A stretch of DNA of 64,000 bases, taken from Euborellia annulipes. Taxonomy: Eukaryota > Arthropoda > Insecta > Dermaptera > Anisolabididae. Below are positions 1-8,774 of this stretch, piece by piece (the stretch's first letter is position 1; every line of letters begins with the position of its first letter). The stretch lies in the NCBI GenBank assembly GCA_023213315.1, contig JAKCPI010002775.1, positions 1-64,000 of the forward strand, read 5' to 3'. The notes below the pieces were generated by a model. It worked only from the letters and a program-made list of their open reading frames with translations, ran no database searches and was not told the DNA's origin. The translations under genes and the position numbers were made by a program.

Positions 1-985
1 ATAAAATTTAAAATGACGCTTTCTTAGGGTGTAAATAATTGAAAAATGGTATTTTAGACCCCAGAAAGTTCAATCACCCCCCTGACCCCCTAAAATTTAT
101 TTTTCATTCGATTTTAATAAAATTTAAAATGTTGCTTTCTTAGGGTGTAAATAATTGAAAAATGGTATTTTAGGCCCCAGAAAGTTCAATCACCCCCTGA
201 CCCCCCTAAAATTTATTTTTCATTCGATTTTAATAAAATTTAAAATGACGCTTTCTTAGGGTGTAAATAATTGAAAAATGGTATTTTAGACATCAGAAAG
301 TTCAATCACCCCCTGACCCCCCTAAAATTTATTTTTCATTCGATTTTAATAAAATTTAAAATGACGCTTTCTTAGGGTGTAAATAATTGAAAAATGGTAT
401 TTTAGACATCAGAAAATTCAATCACCCCCTGACCCCCCTAAAATTTATTTTTCATTCGATTTTAATAAAATTTAAAATGACGCTTTCTTAGGGTGTAAAT
501 AATTGAAAAATCGTATTTTAGACATCAGAAAGTTCAATCACCCCCCTGACCCCCCTGAAATTTATTTTTCATTCGATTTTAATAAAATTTAAAATGACGT
601 TTTCTTAGGGTGTAAATAATTGAAAAATGGTATTTTAGACATCAGAAAGTTCAATCACCCCCTGACCCCCCCCTAAAATTTATTTTTCATTCGATTTTAA
701 TAAAATTTAAAATGACGCTTTCTTAGGGTGTAAATAATTGAAAAATGGTATTTTAGACCCCAGAAAGTTCAATCATCTCCCTGACCCCCCTAAAATTTAT
801 TTTTCATTCGATTTTAATAAAATTTAAAATGTTGCTTTCTTAGGGTGTAAATAATTGAAAAATGGTATTTTAGACCTCAGAAAGTTCAATCACCCCCCTG
901 CCCCCCCCTGAAATTTATTTTTCATTCGTTTTTAATAAAATTTAAAATTACGCTTCCTTAGGGTGTAAATAATTGAAAAATATAT
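1..985. repeat. 116-118 bp satellite-like tandem array, cut by window start
   Basis: Eight full copies and one partial copy begin with ATAAAATTT at 1, 117, 233, 349, 465, 582, 700, 817 and 935. Each unit has an AT-rich part, the motif TTAGGGTGTAAATAATTG, and a C-rich stretch whose C-run length varies between copies and explains the 116-118 bp drift. Two copies (from 117 and 817) read ATGTTGC where most read ATGACGC, so sub-variants are interspersed. The last copy loses its C-rich part near 982. The array must extend left of the window. No coding capacity is seen. It is satellite or minisatellite DNA of unknown function. Confidence 0.95.
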
Positions 986-1049
986 TAATCAATTATTTAA
1001 AATAAAAAATAAAAACTCTTTTTCATAATTAATTAAAATACATTTATCT

Positions 1050-1135
1050 GGACAACTCTTAGTCATATGCTGAGACGCCGCCTGCCAGGGCCTAGTGGGG
1101 TAGGGTTGCCGAAGGCAACCCTACCGCAGCTAGTA
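1050..1135. repeat. R7 GC-rich dispersed repeat with perfect hairpin
   Basis: A GC-rich block in an AT-rich setting holds a perfect 12-bp stem: GGTAGGGTTGCC at 1099-1110 and its reverse complement at 1114-1125, with a 3-nt GAA loop. The left part, around CTTAGTCATATGCTGAGACG, recurs in inverse orientation with differences at 21783-21850. Function unknown. It could be the end of a larger element or a structured non-coding RNA fragment. Confidence 0.6.
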
Positions 1136-1140
1136 TGAAT

Positions 1141-1852
1141 TATATATAGAGAAAGCATTGCGATCATGTAAAAAATTCGATGATGGATGTACAGTGAGGG
1201 ACAATATTGAGTCCCACCCATGCGTTTTCTACTTTTGATTATTTCATTTTATAAAAGAAAATTAAAATCTTTATTGGAAATTTACTAGGTTTGAACCATG
1301 AAAGTTTCTATTAAAAAAATATATTTTTTTTTAAACAATGAAATAATCACAAGTAGAAAACGCATGGGTGGGACTTAATATTGTCCCTCACTGTACATGT
1401 TTTGAGGTACCCTGAGTCCAAAAATGTGGGTTCTGCAAATTGGGGCTGTGTGCCTGTGAACAAAATATCTCAGAAACGAAAAGAGCTAGAAGGTTGAAAT
1501 TTTATATTTGAGTTAGGCCCTTTCTCCAATGGGTAAAAATAAGATTTTGAACAAAATCGGCCAAAAAATACTAGTACTTTACTGATGTACTTTTTCAGTT
1601 TTTTTCGATTTCCTCAAAATTCGCTCCAACGATTTTGATTAAAATTCATAAATCAACTATTTTTTTTGATTCTCTTTAAAAAGTATTTCAGTGAAATTTT
1701 TCGTGAAAATTATTTGAAGCACACTTTAGTGATGTGGAAGCATTCGTAGCTCAGCGCCATTTATGAATCGCGTGGTCAAGTTTGGAACTTAGGTGCTAAA
1801 TATATCTCGACACAAAAAAAATCTGCGACCAGTCACACCAGATTTTTATTAT
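1141..1852 (+). repeat. R1 dispersed element, cassette ii, interrupted by Z1
   Basis: The copy starts with TATATAGAGAAAGCATTG and runs through the R1 body (GTACTTTTTCAGTTTTTTTCG) into cassette ii (GGAAGCATTCGTAGCTCAGCGCC). It ends in a shortened terminal hairpin, ATCTGCGACCAGTCACACCAG, near 1820-1845. It is split by the Z1 MITE at 1190-1395; removing Z1 and one TA rejoins the R1 consensus exactly. R1 has no ORF common to its copies, so it is non-autonomous or non-coding. Confidence 0.8.
1190..1395. mobile_element. Z1 MITE, Tc1/mariner-type, nested in R1
   Basis: The two ends are inverted copies of CAGTGAGGGACAATATT followed by a shared AGTCCCACCCATGCG stretch, flanked by TA on each side. The centre is AT-rich and there is no ORF. 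TA duplication and long terminal inverted repeats fit the Tc1/mariner/pogo superfamily. The insertion site is readable: the R1 text GATGGATG-TA-CATGTTTTGAGG is interrupted, and uninterrupted R1 copies such as the one at 29940 show the empty site. Other copies: 45363-45585, about 47656-47876 and 58977-59155 (decayed), and half a copy at 20470-20503. Confidence 0.9.
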
Positions 1853-1859
1853 TCATAAA

Positions 1860-2400
1860 TAAACTCGAGGGATAAATAATCGTGTTCTTGTTTACAAAAT
1901 AGATGATTGCTATCGGTCGGATAAGTTTTCTAGTTGACTAGAAGTGAAGCAACCGGCTCTAAGTATAGTATTACCAATAAGTTCACTAGACAAAAAAAAA
2001 ACTGCCCAAACGCTTGACAGTTAATTGACATTTTAATTTAATTAATTACGATAGTTAAAAAATTTCGGACAAATAAATTTGTTAAGAATCGTATGCCTTT
2101 TTTTTTTTTTGTTAATAAGAATACATTTACATGTACATAAGTAGTATAACACATTTATATTTCATTCTACAAAACAAATAAAATAAAAATTTTATTTATT
2201 TAATAAAAATTTTATAAAATATATGTTTATTTATAATGAAATTATTAAGTACAAGATATATAAATTTTAGCACCCTCATCCCGAAAGAGGAAAATCCCTG
2301 CTGTTTCATTGTTCTATATTTATATAATTGTTTTCTCCCTTTCACGTTCTGTTTACTTATTAAATAACAACTCACCCCCACCCCACCCTACCCAAAGGGC
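1860..2400. repeat. R5 fragment, then AT-rich spacer
   Basis: Positions about 1865-1985 (GTGTTCTTGTTTACAAAATA, then TAGTTGACTAGAAGTGAAGC) match R5 segments at 41930-42030 and, inverted, at 56890-57005. R5 tends to follow the terminal hairpin of R1, as here. Positions 1990-2400 are AT-rich with homopolymer T and A runs. The only open frame, of about 60 codons on the minus strand, is low complexity and not credible as a gene. Confidence 0.55.
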
Positions 2401-2700
2401 TGTTTTCTTATAGGAATAATAAAAGAAGGAATTTCTCCGAGTGAGAAACGAGCTCGACGCCTACCAAATGGATCGTTTATTGACCTGAACCTGACTAATT
2501 AGATAGCTAGGGGTGGGAGTGTGTTAGCGTAATGACCCGGGGCGGCTAACTTGAATTAATTGCATTGCATTTCGACGTTCATCTTAAGGTGGAATTGAGC
2601 AGGGAGATCATAAACAAAACGAGCTCGTTGAGCAATTGATGTGGTTAACCACAAATTTACATTGGCTTAAGAGACGACATCAATTTATAGAGGAGGATGG
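2400..2700. other. Less AT-rich single-copy island, possible regulatory DNA
   Basis: This stretch is clearly less AT-rich than its surroundings and does not recur in the window. It carries GACTAATTAGATAG (homeodomain-core-like), AATTAATTGCATTGCA and a perfect RUNX-like palindrome at 2640-2653. There is no ORF of note. It could be a conserved non-coding element in an intron or intergenic region. Conservation cannot be judged from one sequence. Confidence 0.3.
2640..2653. promoter_or_regulatory. Perfect palindrome TGTGGTTAACCACA (paired RUNX-like sites)
   Basis: TGTGGT and its reverse complement ACCACA abut around TTAA. The RUNX/Runt consensus is TGTGGT, so this could be two head-to-head sites; GTTAAC also resembles an HNF1 half-site. 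It lies in a single-copy island. A 14-bp palindrome can arise by chance in 64 kb, so binding is only a hypothesis. Confidence 0.25.
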
Positions 2701-3004
2701 TAAATAAATTTTTTTTTTTTAATTTAGACATCAAAATATTTATTATTAAGCTTGAAGAAAAGTGTGTTTTTTTTTTTTAATTTTCAAATTTTTAAAATAA
2801 TTAAGGCTTTAAGAATTTTAACAAGCGAATTAAGAGGGAGATCCTGTTACGAGTAACAAAGGGGGACCATCTTGAAAAATTTAGAATAATAATTGTAAAA
2901 GTATTTATAATAAAAATAAAATTTTTACGATTCATTGATGGATATCCAAATCAGATGTAAAATAAAATTTTTTAATTTGAATCCTTGAAGTTTTACTTTT
3001 TACT
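2700..3004. other. AT-rich spacer, nothing recognised
   Basis: Runs of T and A and no ORF or repeat signature that I can support. Confidence 0.6.
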
Positions 3005-3605
3005 TCCTCTTCCCTGTTTTATATGTAGATACATATAGAGAAGGGAAATAGTGAATTAATATAAAAAAATTCGATGTCGAGATTTTGATGGAAATACACG
3101 TTTTGAAGTCCTCTGAGTCCAAAAAATGATCTGTCTGTGATCAAAATTAAGTATGAAGGAAATGAGCTATGAAATTGAAATTTTATATTTAAGTTAGGTA
3201 CCCCACTGAGTCGTGAAAATAGGCTTTTGAACAAAATTGGCTAAAAAATACAAGTACTTTAATAAAGTACTGTTTCAGTTTTTTGCGATTTTCTCAAAAT
3301 TCACCATAAGGATTTTGATTCAAATTCATAAATCAGTTATTTTTTAGATGCTCTTTAAAATGTATATTCTCATTTTGGCCTGAAAATTGTTTGAAACACT
3401 TTATTTTTGTACTTCATAGAAAAGTTAGTAGAAATAAAATATAAAAAATATTTTTCTGTTTTTAAATTTTACATCTTGAATTCTACAATACCGTTAGAAA
3501 CTATACGTCGACACAAAAAATCTGGTGTGACAAGCACAGAACACAACTTTCAATTACCGAAGGTAAGAGAATTTGTGTGCTATGCGACCAGTCATACCAG
3601 ATTAT
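3005..3605 (+). repeat. R1 dispersed element, cassette i
   Basis: The head, TACTTCCTCTTCCC with an ATATGTAGATACATAT hairpin, is followed by the R1 body. Cassette i (TTGTACTTCATAGAAAAG, then TACATCTTGAATTCTAC) leads to the terminal hairpin at 3521-3602, whose arms are TCTGGTGTGACAAGCAC and its near complement ending CAGTCATACCAG. The apparent ORFs here (about 70-87 codons) are the R1 repeat read in arbitrary frames; other copies carry indels that break them. Confidence 0.8.
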
Positions 3606-3806
3606 TTAGTATTATTATCGAATATACAGAAATAATGAATAAAATATTAAATATTTATTTTCGAAAATAAACTGAGAACTTGCGAATGATTTGTAAATAT
3701 TACAATTTCGCAGCGAAATTTCATCAGGCTGGTATCTTTGTTGATAAATGTTGTGATTGTCTCATGTTGTTGTTAGCATTCTAAGTAGTTTAATTATTTT
3801 ATATAT

Positions 3807-4043
3807 CTTCTTCTTTCTTCACCTGATTATTCCCGCAGTGCGGGGTCGGCGGTATTTGGCATTCAAGGGTTTTTGCGAACGGGAAGTAATAGAACAGGCC
3901 GGCCCATCGTACGGTCTGACGTTTATTAAAAATATAGAAGGGAAGAGACTGTCATGTAAAGAACAGAAGTACTACCAGTCCCAGCTAGGGCAGCTCGTGG
4001 TCGCCATCCACGTACCCTCAAAATGTGGGTCCCTGAGCAAATA
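3807..4043 (-). mobile_element. R2 SINE copy 1
   Basis: On the minus strand the element starts with the GCTCAGGGACCCAC-type head and ends in a CTT/GAA-rich tail (plus strand CTTCTTCTTTCTTC at 3807). The flanks carry the direct repeat ATTTTATATAT at 3796-3806 and 4044-4054, so insertion by target-primed reverse transcription is likely, though this duplication is AT-rich. It aligns over its length with copies at 20541, 36498 and 46358. The overlapping 95-codon frame is not shared intact by the other copies. Confidence 0.85.
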
Positions 4044-4055
4044 ATTTTATATATA

Positions 4056-4059
4056 TACC

Positions 4060-4092
<33 letters not shown>
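4056..4092. repeat. (TA)n microsatellite
   Basis: Nearly uninterrupted TA dinucleotides between the R2 SINE and the inner foldback; a likely spot for length polymorphism. Confidence 0.9.
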
Positions 4093-4095
<3 letters not shown>

Positions 4096-4130
4096 TTTCG
4101 TTGATAGTTTGGGCTGGAGGTTGAAATTAA

Positions 4131-4528
4131 TAAGTAGGAGAAGAAAACCACCAGCGCCTCTTTTTCCACCATACACACTATTTATTTGCAAATATTTCGG
4201 GTTGCAATACGCCACCCTTCTTTAGTGCAGCAACTATATAAAGATAACAATATACAATATAAAATATAAAATAAAATAAAATAATTATACAGCAAATATT
4301 TCAAAAATTGGCTTACATAGTTTTGGTGGTGTATGTCGTCTATGTAAGCCAATTTTTGAAATATTTGCAGTATAATAATTTTATTTTATTTTATATTTTA
4401 TATTGTATATTGTTATCTTTATATAGTTGCTGCACTGATGATGGGTGGCGTATTGCAACCAGAAATATTTGCAAATAAATAGTGGTGTTGGTGGAAAAAG
4501 AGGCGCTGGTTTTCTTTACCTACTTATA
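4131..4528. mobile_element. Inner foldback element with hammerhead-like core
   Basis: Arms of about 190 bp face each other around a short spacer at about 4321-4340. TAAGTAGGAGAAGAAAACC at the left edge matches the complement of GGTTTTCTTTACCTACTTA at the right edge, and GGCTTACATAG and CTATGTAAGCC close the centre. The right arm has CTGATGA at 4435-4441, then GGTGGC/GCAACC as a one-mismatch helix II, then GAAA at 4462-4465. The left arm keeps a perfect helix II (GGGTTGC/GCCACCC region) and GAAA but has lost CTGATGA (reads CTAAAGA). No ORF. Confidence 0.8.
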
Positions 4529-4739
4529 TATTTATTTATTTATTTATATATATAATAATAATTTTACATGCCAACATTATATAACATAAGACAATCTCAA
4601 CATTTAAATATAGGACCTACCAGCCTGATGATGATTCACTGATAAACCGAAATTGCAAAATTACAAATCGGTCATCAGATCTTAATAAGTATTTATTCAT
4701 TATTTCCGTATATTCGAAAATAATCTACAAAAATAAACC

Positions 4740-5700
4740 TAAAAAATAACTTTGACTGTTTCTACCAAATAATTTAAAATTTTTTACATTCACTAAAAAT
4801 AAAAAAAAAAAAGTTTACTTTTTGAAAAAAAATATGCGAGTGAAATCTAGTCACCTTGCAATGCTCCTCATTAATCAGAGCCAACAAACAACTACATTTT
4901 AGATTCATTGCAATTCTTTTGTCAAAAAGTACAAAAATGAGCCCAGCTGTCAACAGTCATCCATTTCGGATTACGCACGCATCCACGCGCCATGTTGCTT
5001 TCTGACAGGCTGCTTTCAATGGGAGATAATAATTTTCATATTAAACCACACTATACGCCCTTCATTCCAATGGGTTATTCAGTTAAAAAAATAAATAATA
5101 ATGTGAATGTATTCTTTTTTTTGCTTTTCTCTATTCATATTATTATTTGCTTTCAAAGGACGACGAGCCTTACTTTTTTTGACTTCTCTATTTCATATTA
5201 TTCATTGAATATCTCTCACGGATAATTAATGTAATAAACATAATAAATATTCATTCGTTCAGTTTTAATAAAATAACATAAAATTTTATTATCATCATTT
5301 AAAAAAAAAATTTTATATAAAAATAAATGAATTATTTTTTAATTAAATAAAAAAAAAAACGAATTTAAATAAATTTGAATAATGTAAAAACATGCATTAA
5401 AAAATGTACAGTAAGCTTATGTTAGATAAATAAAAAATAAATATACCCCTACTATCATATTATAATAAATTTAAACTAGACCGTAGGCCCTATTTGAAAG
5501 ATTGTAAGAAATAATAGATACTCTAGGTGATATGTTTATAATGAGTATTATTCCACTAGTAAAAACTTGAAATAGTGTATTGTTTTTTTCTTGTGAAATA
5601 AAATTTATTTAATTTTGGGCGGGCCAAGTCTAGGTTTTCCACCTTCAGTGGGGGTGGGGGGATTGTTTTAAATCATATAAATATTTTTTATGTGATTGTT
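4740..5700. other. AT-rich spacer
   Basis: Single-copy AT-rich DNA as far as this window shows, with several A or T runs of 8 or more. A 77-codon frame at 4992-5225 (plus) starts in a mildly GC-richer patch but is hydrophobic low complexity with no recognisable domain, and I do not call it. Confidence 0.5.
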
Positions 5701-5702
5701 AA

Positions 5703-5935
5703 TTCAGGGGTTCCCAAAATTTGTTGGTAGGGGGATAATCTGGTGTGACTGGTCGCACAGCACAAAACTTCCCCTTTCTTTCGGTAATTTAAATTATGTA
5801 TTTGTTTACCAGAATATATATATAGAAATCAAATTTTTAAGAATTAATTTTTAATTTAATTTCCAAGAAAAATATTTTTCTCAAATCTCGGTGGGGGGGG
5901 GGAATTATCCCCTTTACCTTCCCCCTTGCATCTGC
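5703..5935 (+). repeat. R8 repeat: R1 hairpin arm plus G/C homopolymer end
   Basis: It opens with CAGGGGTTCCCAAAATTTG, which resembles a hAT terminus; no matching right end is found. It continues with ATCTGGTGTGACTGGTCGCACAGCAC (the R1 terminal-hairpin arm) and ends in CTCAAATCTCGG followed by a G-run and TTATCCCC. The same order in inverse orientation occurs at about 53850-54075, including the G-run/C-run junction, so this is a family and not a chance G-run. Confidence 0.6.
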
Positions 5936-7320
5936 CAATGATCTAAATTTTTAATATCTACGATATATCTCGTAATATTACAAAATTTGTAGTTTTTTTA
6001 CACCATATCGAAAATATTTTTTAGAGTTAAAGTTGTTAGGTTTATTTGTGTTTTAAAAATCAATAATAATTATTATTATTATTAATAAACAATGTTTAAA
6101 TAGAATAAATAATTTTTAGGGTAATTAATATTAATGTTAAATCAATAATAATTATTAATAAAATTTCCGAGAAACGGAAAATTTACATTTACAAATTCGT
6201 AAATAATACAAAATGTTACTAATACTAGCCTCTCTTGAGTAAGATAAATAAAATTTCCCCTTTAATGCTCCATCCATAATTGATACAGCATCCGATTACG
6301 AAATTTTATTAAAAAAAAAAAAGCTCTTTCCCGAGATTATTTTATATATTATAGTGATCTGGTTGGAATGGAAACGAGTTGTCCAGTCTGCCCTTTCCCT
6401 AAGATAGAGGACCTTTAAGATAAATGTCGGTGATGTCGTCTGATTGGCAACGGCAGAGGGGAGAGGGGACGATTGTTTATTCAGCTTCTCAGCTTATTGG
6501 CTTCTGGTCCTGAAGAAATAAATTGTTAGCTGATCGTGGTTGTTGGTTTCTTGCTTGTTGTTGTTGTAGCTGTTGTCATCTATCAGTGAACCAAGGCGTC
6601 CCTTGACATCTCTAGTTTCAGAGTTGCTCTTTCTTTTGGCTCGAGCGCTTCTCAAACATATTCAATAAAAGAACGCTATCTGTCTTAAGTAGTTGACATC
6701 TTGATCTCTTTTTAACATCTTCCCTTTATTTTTTTTTTTTTTTATAAAATAATTGAAAAGCAAATTTTCTAAATTAATATTGAAATGAATTTTTTAACAA
6801 AAATTTTAAATGGATCAGAGAAATTCATTTGTAAAGAAGAAATTTAACTTCACAAAAGCAGCGGCACCCCCTAATAATAAGGATGAGAAGTTATTATGTT
6901 CAAAATGGGATAGTTTTGGCAAGTTTATTTATTTAAAACAATCGAACTAGAATCTTTAATGGGCCAATAAAATATCACAAACAAGATTTGTAGATATATT
7001 GTATTATAAGGTCTTCTTATGCATTTTAGAACCCGTCCGTATTTTTCTAAATTAATTAGTCGCAATTATATTTTAGAAAAATTTCATAGCTCAGAAATCA
7101 AAATCTAAAATTGATGTTAAACGTTTTAATATTTTAAATAGGTGTATCTAGAGAACAATTTCTTTTTTTGGGGGAGAGCGATTTTTTGGAAAACATTTAT
7201 TTACAAAAATCAATAAGTTCAAGATTTTATTATTTATTTATTTAAAAAAGGATGTTGGGATTAGGCCTCCAGCCCTTTTTACCACCGATATAAGATTTGA
7301 TTAAAACAAAAAAAAAAAAA
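5936..7320. other. AT-rich spacer with a single-copy island at about 6350-6720
   Basis: The flanks are AT-rich. The stretch 6350-6720 is less AT-rich and does not recur in the window; it holds GATTGGCAACGGC, a GTTGTTGTTG-type run and TGGCTCGAGCGC. There is no ORF over 60 codons. It might be an untranslated or conserved non-coding segment; nothing decides this. Confidence 0.3.
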
Positions 7321-7330
7321 TGTTATAATT

Positions 7331-7850
7331 TTGCCATAAAATCACGGAAAATTTTGTATGATTTTACATGAAATGCTTCATTTTATTTAGACAGGAATTT
7401 TATTATAAATTTGCCATAAAATCACTGACAATTTTGTATGATTTGGCATGAAATGCTTCATTTTATTTAGACAGGAATTTTATTATAAATTTGCCATAAA
7501 ATCACTGACAATTTTGTATGATTTTACATGAAATGCTTCATTTTATTTAGACAGGAATTTTATTATAAATTTGCCATAAAATCACTGACAATTTTGTATG
7601 ATTTGGCATGAAATGCTTCATTTTATTTAGACAGGAATTTTATTATAAATTTGCCATAAAATCACTGACAATTTTGTATGATTTGGCATGAAATGCTTTA
7701 TTTTATTTAGACAGGAATTTTATTATAATTTTGCCATAAAATCACTGACAATTTTGTATGATTTTACATGAAATGCTTCATTTTATTTAGACAGGAATTT
7801 TATTATAAATTTGCCATAAAATCACTGACAATTTTGTATGATTTGACATG
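7331..7850. repeat. 80-bp tandem array, strictly in register
   Basis: TTGCCATAAAATCAC begins at 7331, 7411, 7491, 7571, 7651, 7731 and 7811: an exact 80-bp step with no indel. Position-specific variants mark two sub-types, GATTTTACATG (A) and GATTTGGCATG (B), in the order A B A B B A, with a seventh unit reading GATTTGACATG. The seventh unit breaks off where the hAT element at 7863 begins. The near identity suggests recent amplification. No coding capacity. Confidence 0.95.
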
Positions 7851-7862
7851 TTTCATTTATAG

Positions 7863-8057
7863 CAGAGGTGGTCAACCCAAATGATCTTGCGGGCCACGTT
7901 AGAAATGCATCATGGCAGCATATAAAATGATATATCTCCATATCAGATTTAGACCCACTAGAGACATTTTTTTGGTGTGAAAAAAAATAAAATATATATA
8001 TTTTGTAAAAGTGTGATGTATCTCGAGGGCTGCAAAGATGTTCAAGGACCATTCCTG
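7863..8057. mobile_element. Short non-autonomous hAT element
   Basis: It begins CAGAGGTGGTCAACCC and ends with the imperfect complement GGACCATTCCTG. The 8-bp flanks ATTTATAG (7855-7862) and ATTTATAT (8058-8065) match at 7 of 8, the duplication size of hAT transposons. The sub-terminal CGGGCCACG is also usual for hAT ends of this type. It is only 195 bp and has no transposase. It sits at the edge of the 80-bp array. Confidence 0.8.
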
Positions 8058-8065
8058 ATTTATAT

Positions 8066-8770
8066 CCCTATGGTACGATTTAAATAATTATCTAATCAAT
8101 TTAAAAAATTTCTTATTTTTACAAAATAAAAAATATACTGATGAGTTTTTAAAATATTCCATATCTATTTATTTATTTTTTAACAATATTTATGAATTAT
8201 TTAAAAATCCCTTTTAAATTAGGCAATGGCTTTTGGTTTGAGAGAGTAAAAGTTGAATTTCTAGAGTTATATCTCTTAGTTAAGTAATATGATAATTTAA
8301 AAGGTCCAGGCATTTACATATACTGCATGTTCTCTCTTTCTGACATGTATTTTGGGTTATATACAGGAACGATATTGTATATCTCTATGTGCGTGTTGCA
8401 GTTGGGTGACTACATTAAACAAACCAAAGGAAGTAGTTAGCCAGGGTTTAGTCGATTTGAATAATGCATCAGCGGATAAGAAAAAAAAAGCATGAGGAGG
8501 AGGTGGAAGAGGGGGAAGGGAAATTTTTGTCGATTTTTATGGAAATTATTGGTTTTCGGTGCGAAAGAAATAAAGGAAACTCTTGAAAAGAGGAAATTCC
8601 TAATTAAATAATAAATTGGTGGATAATATCTAAAATAACTAATAAAATCTAAAAGATGAATATATTAACAAAATTAGGAGGCGAGAGAACAAAAAGTATA
8701 CGACTATAATGATGAAGAATTATTGGTCTTCGTGCCTGATTCAATTATCAAACGGGGCATAAATCGTTAA
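8066..8770. other. AT-rich spacer
   Basis: AT-rich with no element that I can delimit. A purine-rich patch at about 8485-8522 (GAGGAGGAGGTGGAAGAGGG) is the only compositional feature. Confidence 0.5.
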
Positions 8771-8774
8771 AATG

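Larger units (their letters stand above)
3600..4735. mobile_element. Outer foldback pair (Penelope-like arms) enclosing other insertions
   Basis: The left arm (about 3610-3775) and right arm (about 4565-4735) are inverted copies. CGAATATACAGAAATAATG at about 3619 faces its complement at about 4695-4716, and CATCAGGCTGGTA at about 3722 faces TACCAGCCTGATG at about 4619. The arms have diverged considerably, so this is not an assembly mirror. Each arm holds a hammerhead-like core: minus strand CTGATGA at 3721-3727 with GAAA at 3706-3709, and plus strand CTGATGA at 4625-4631 with GAAA at 4649-4652. Helix II is not convincing in the right arm. Between the arms sit the R2 SINE (3807-4043), a (TA)n run and a second complete foldback (4131-4528): a palindrome within a palindrome. 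Confidence 0.65.

Noticed and set aside
1141..1852. R1 as a Helitron
   Set aside because: It has a 3' hairpin and exchangeable inside, but no TC start, CTRR end or A/T insertion site could be shown.
3757..4044. 95-codon ORF over R2, with counterparts at 20473 and 36314
   Set aside because: The resemblance between the products comes from the shared SINE; the reading frame is not kept between copies.
7331..7850. Possible CRISPR array
   Set aside because: The units are whole 80-bp repeats with no variable spacers, in a eukaryotic setting.
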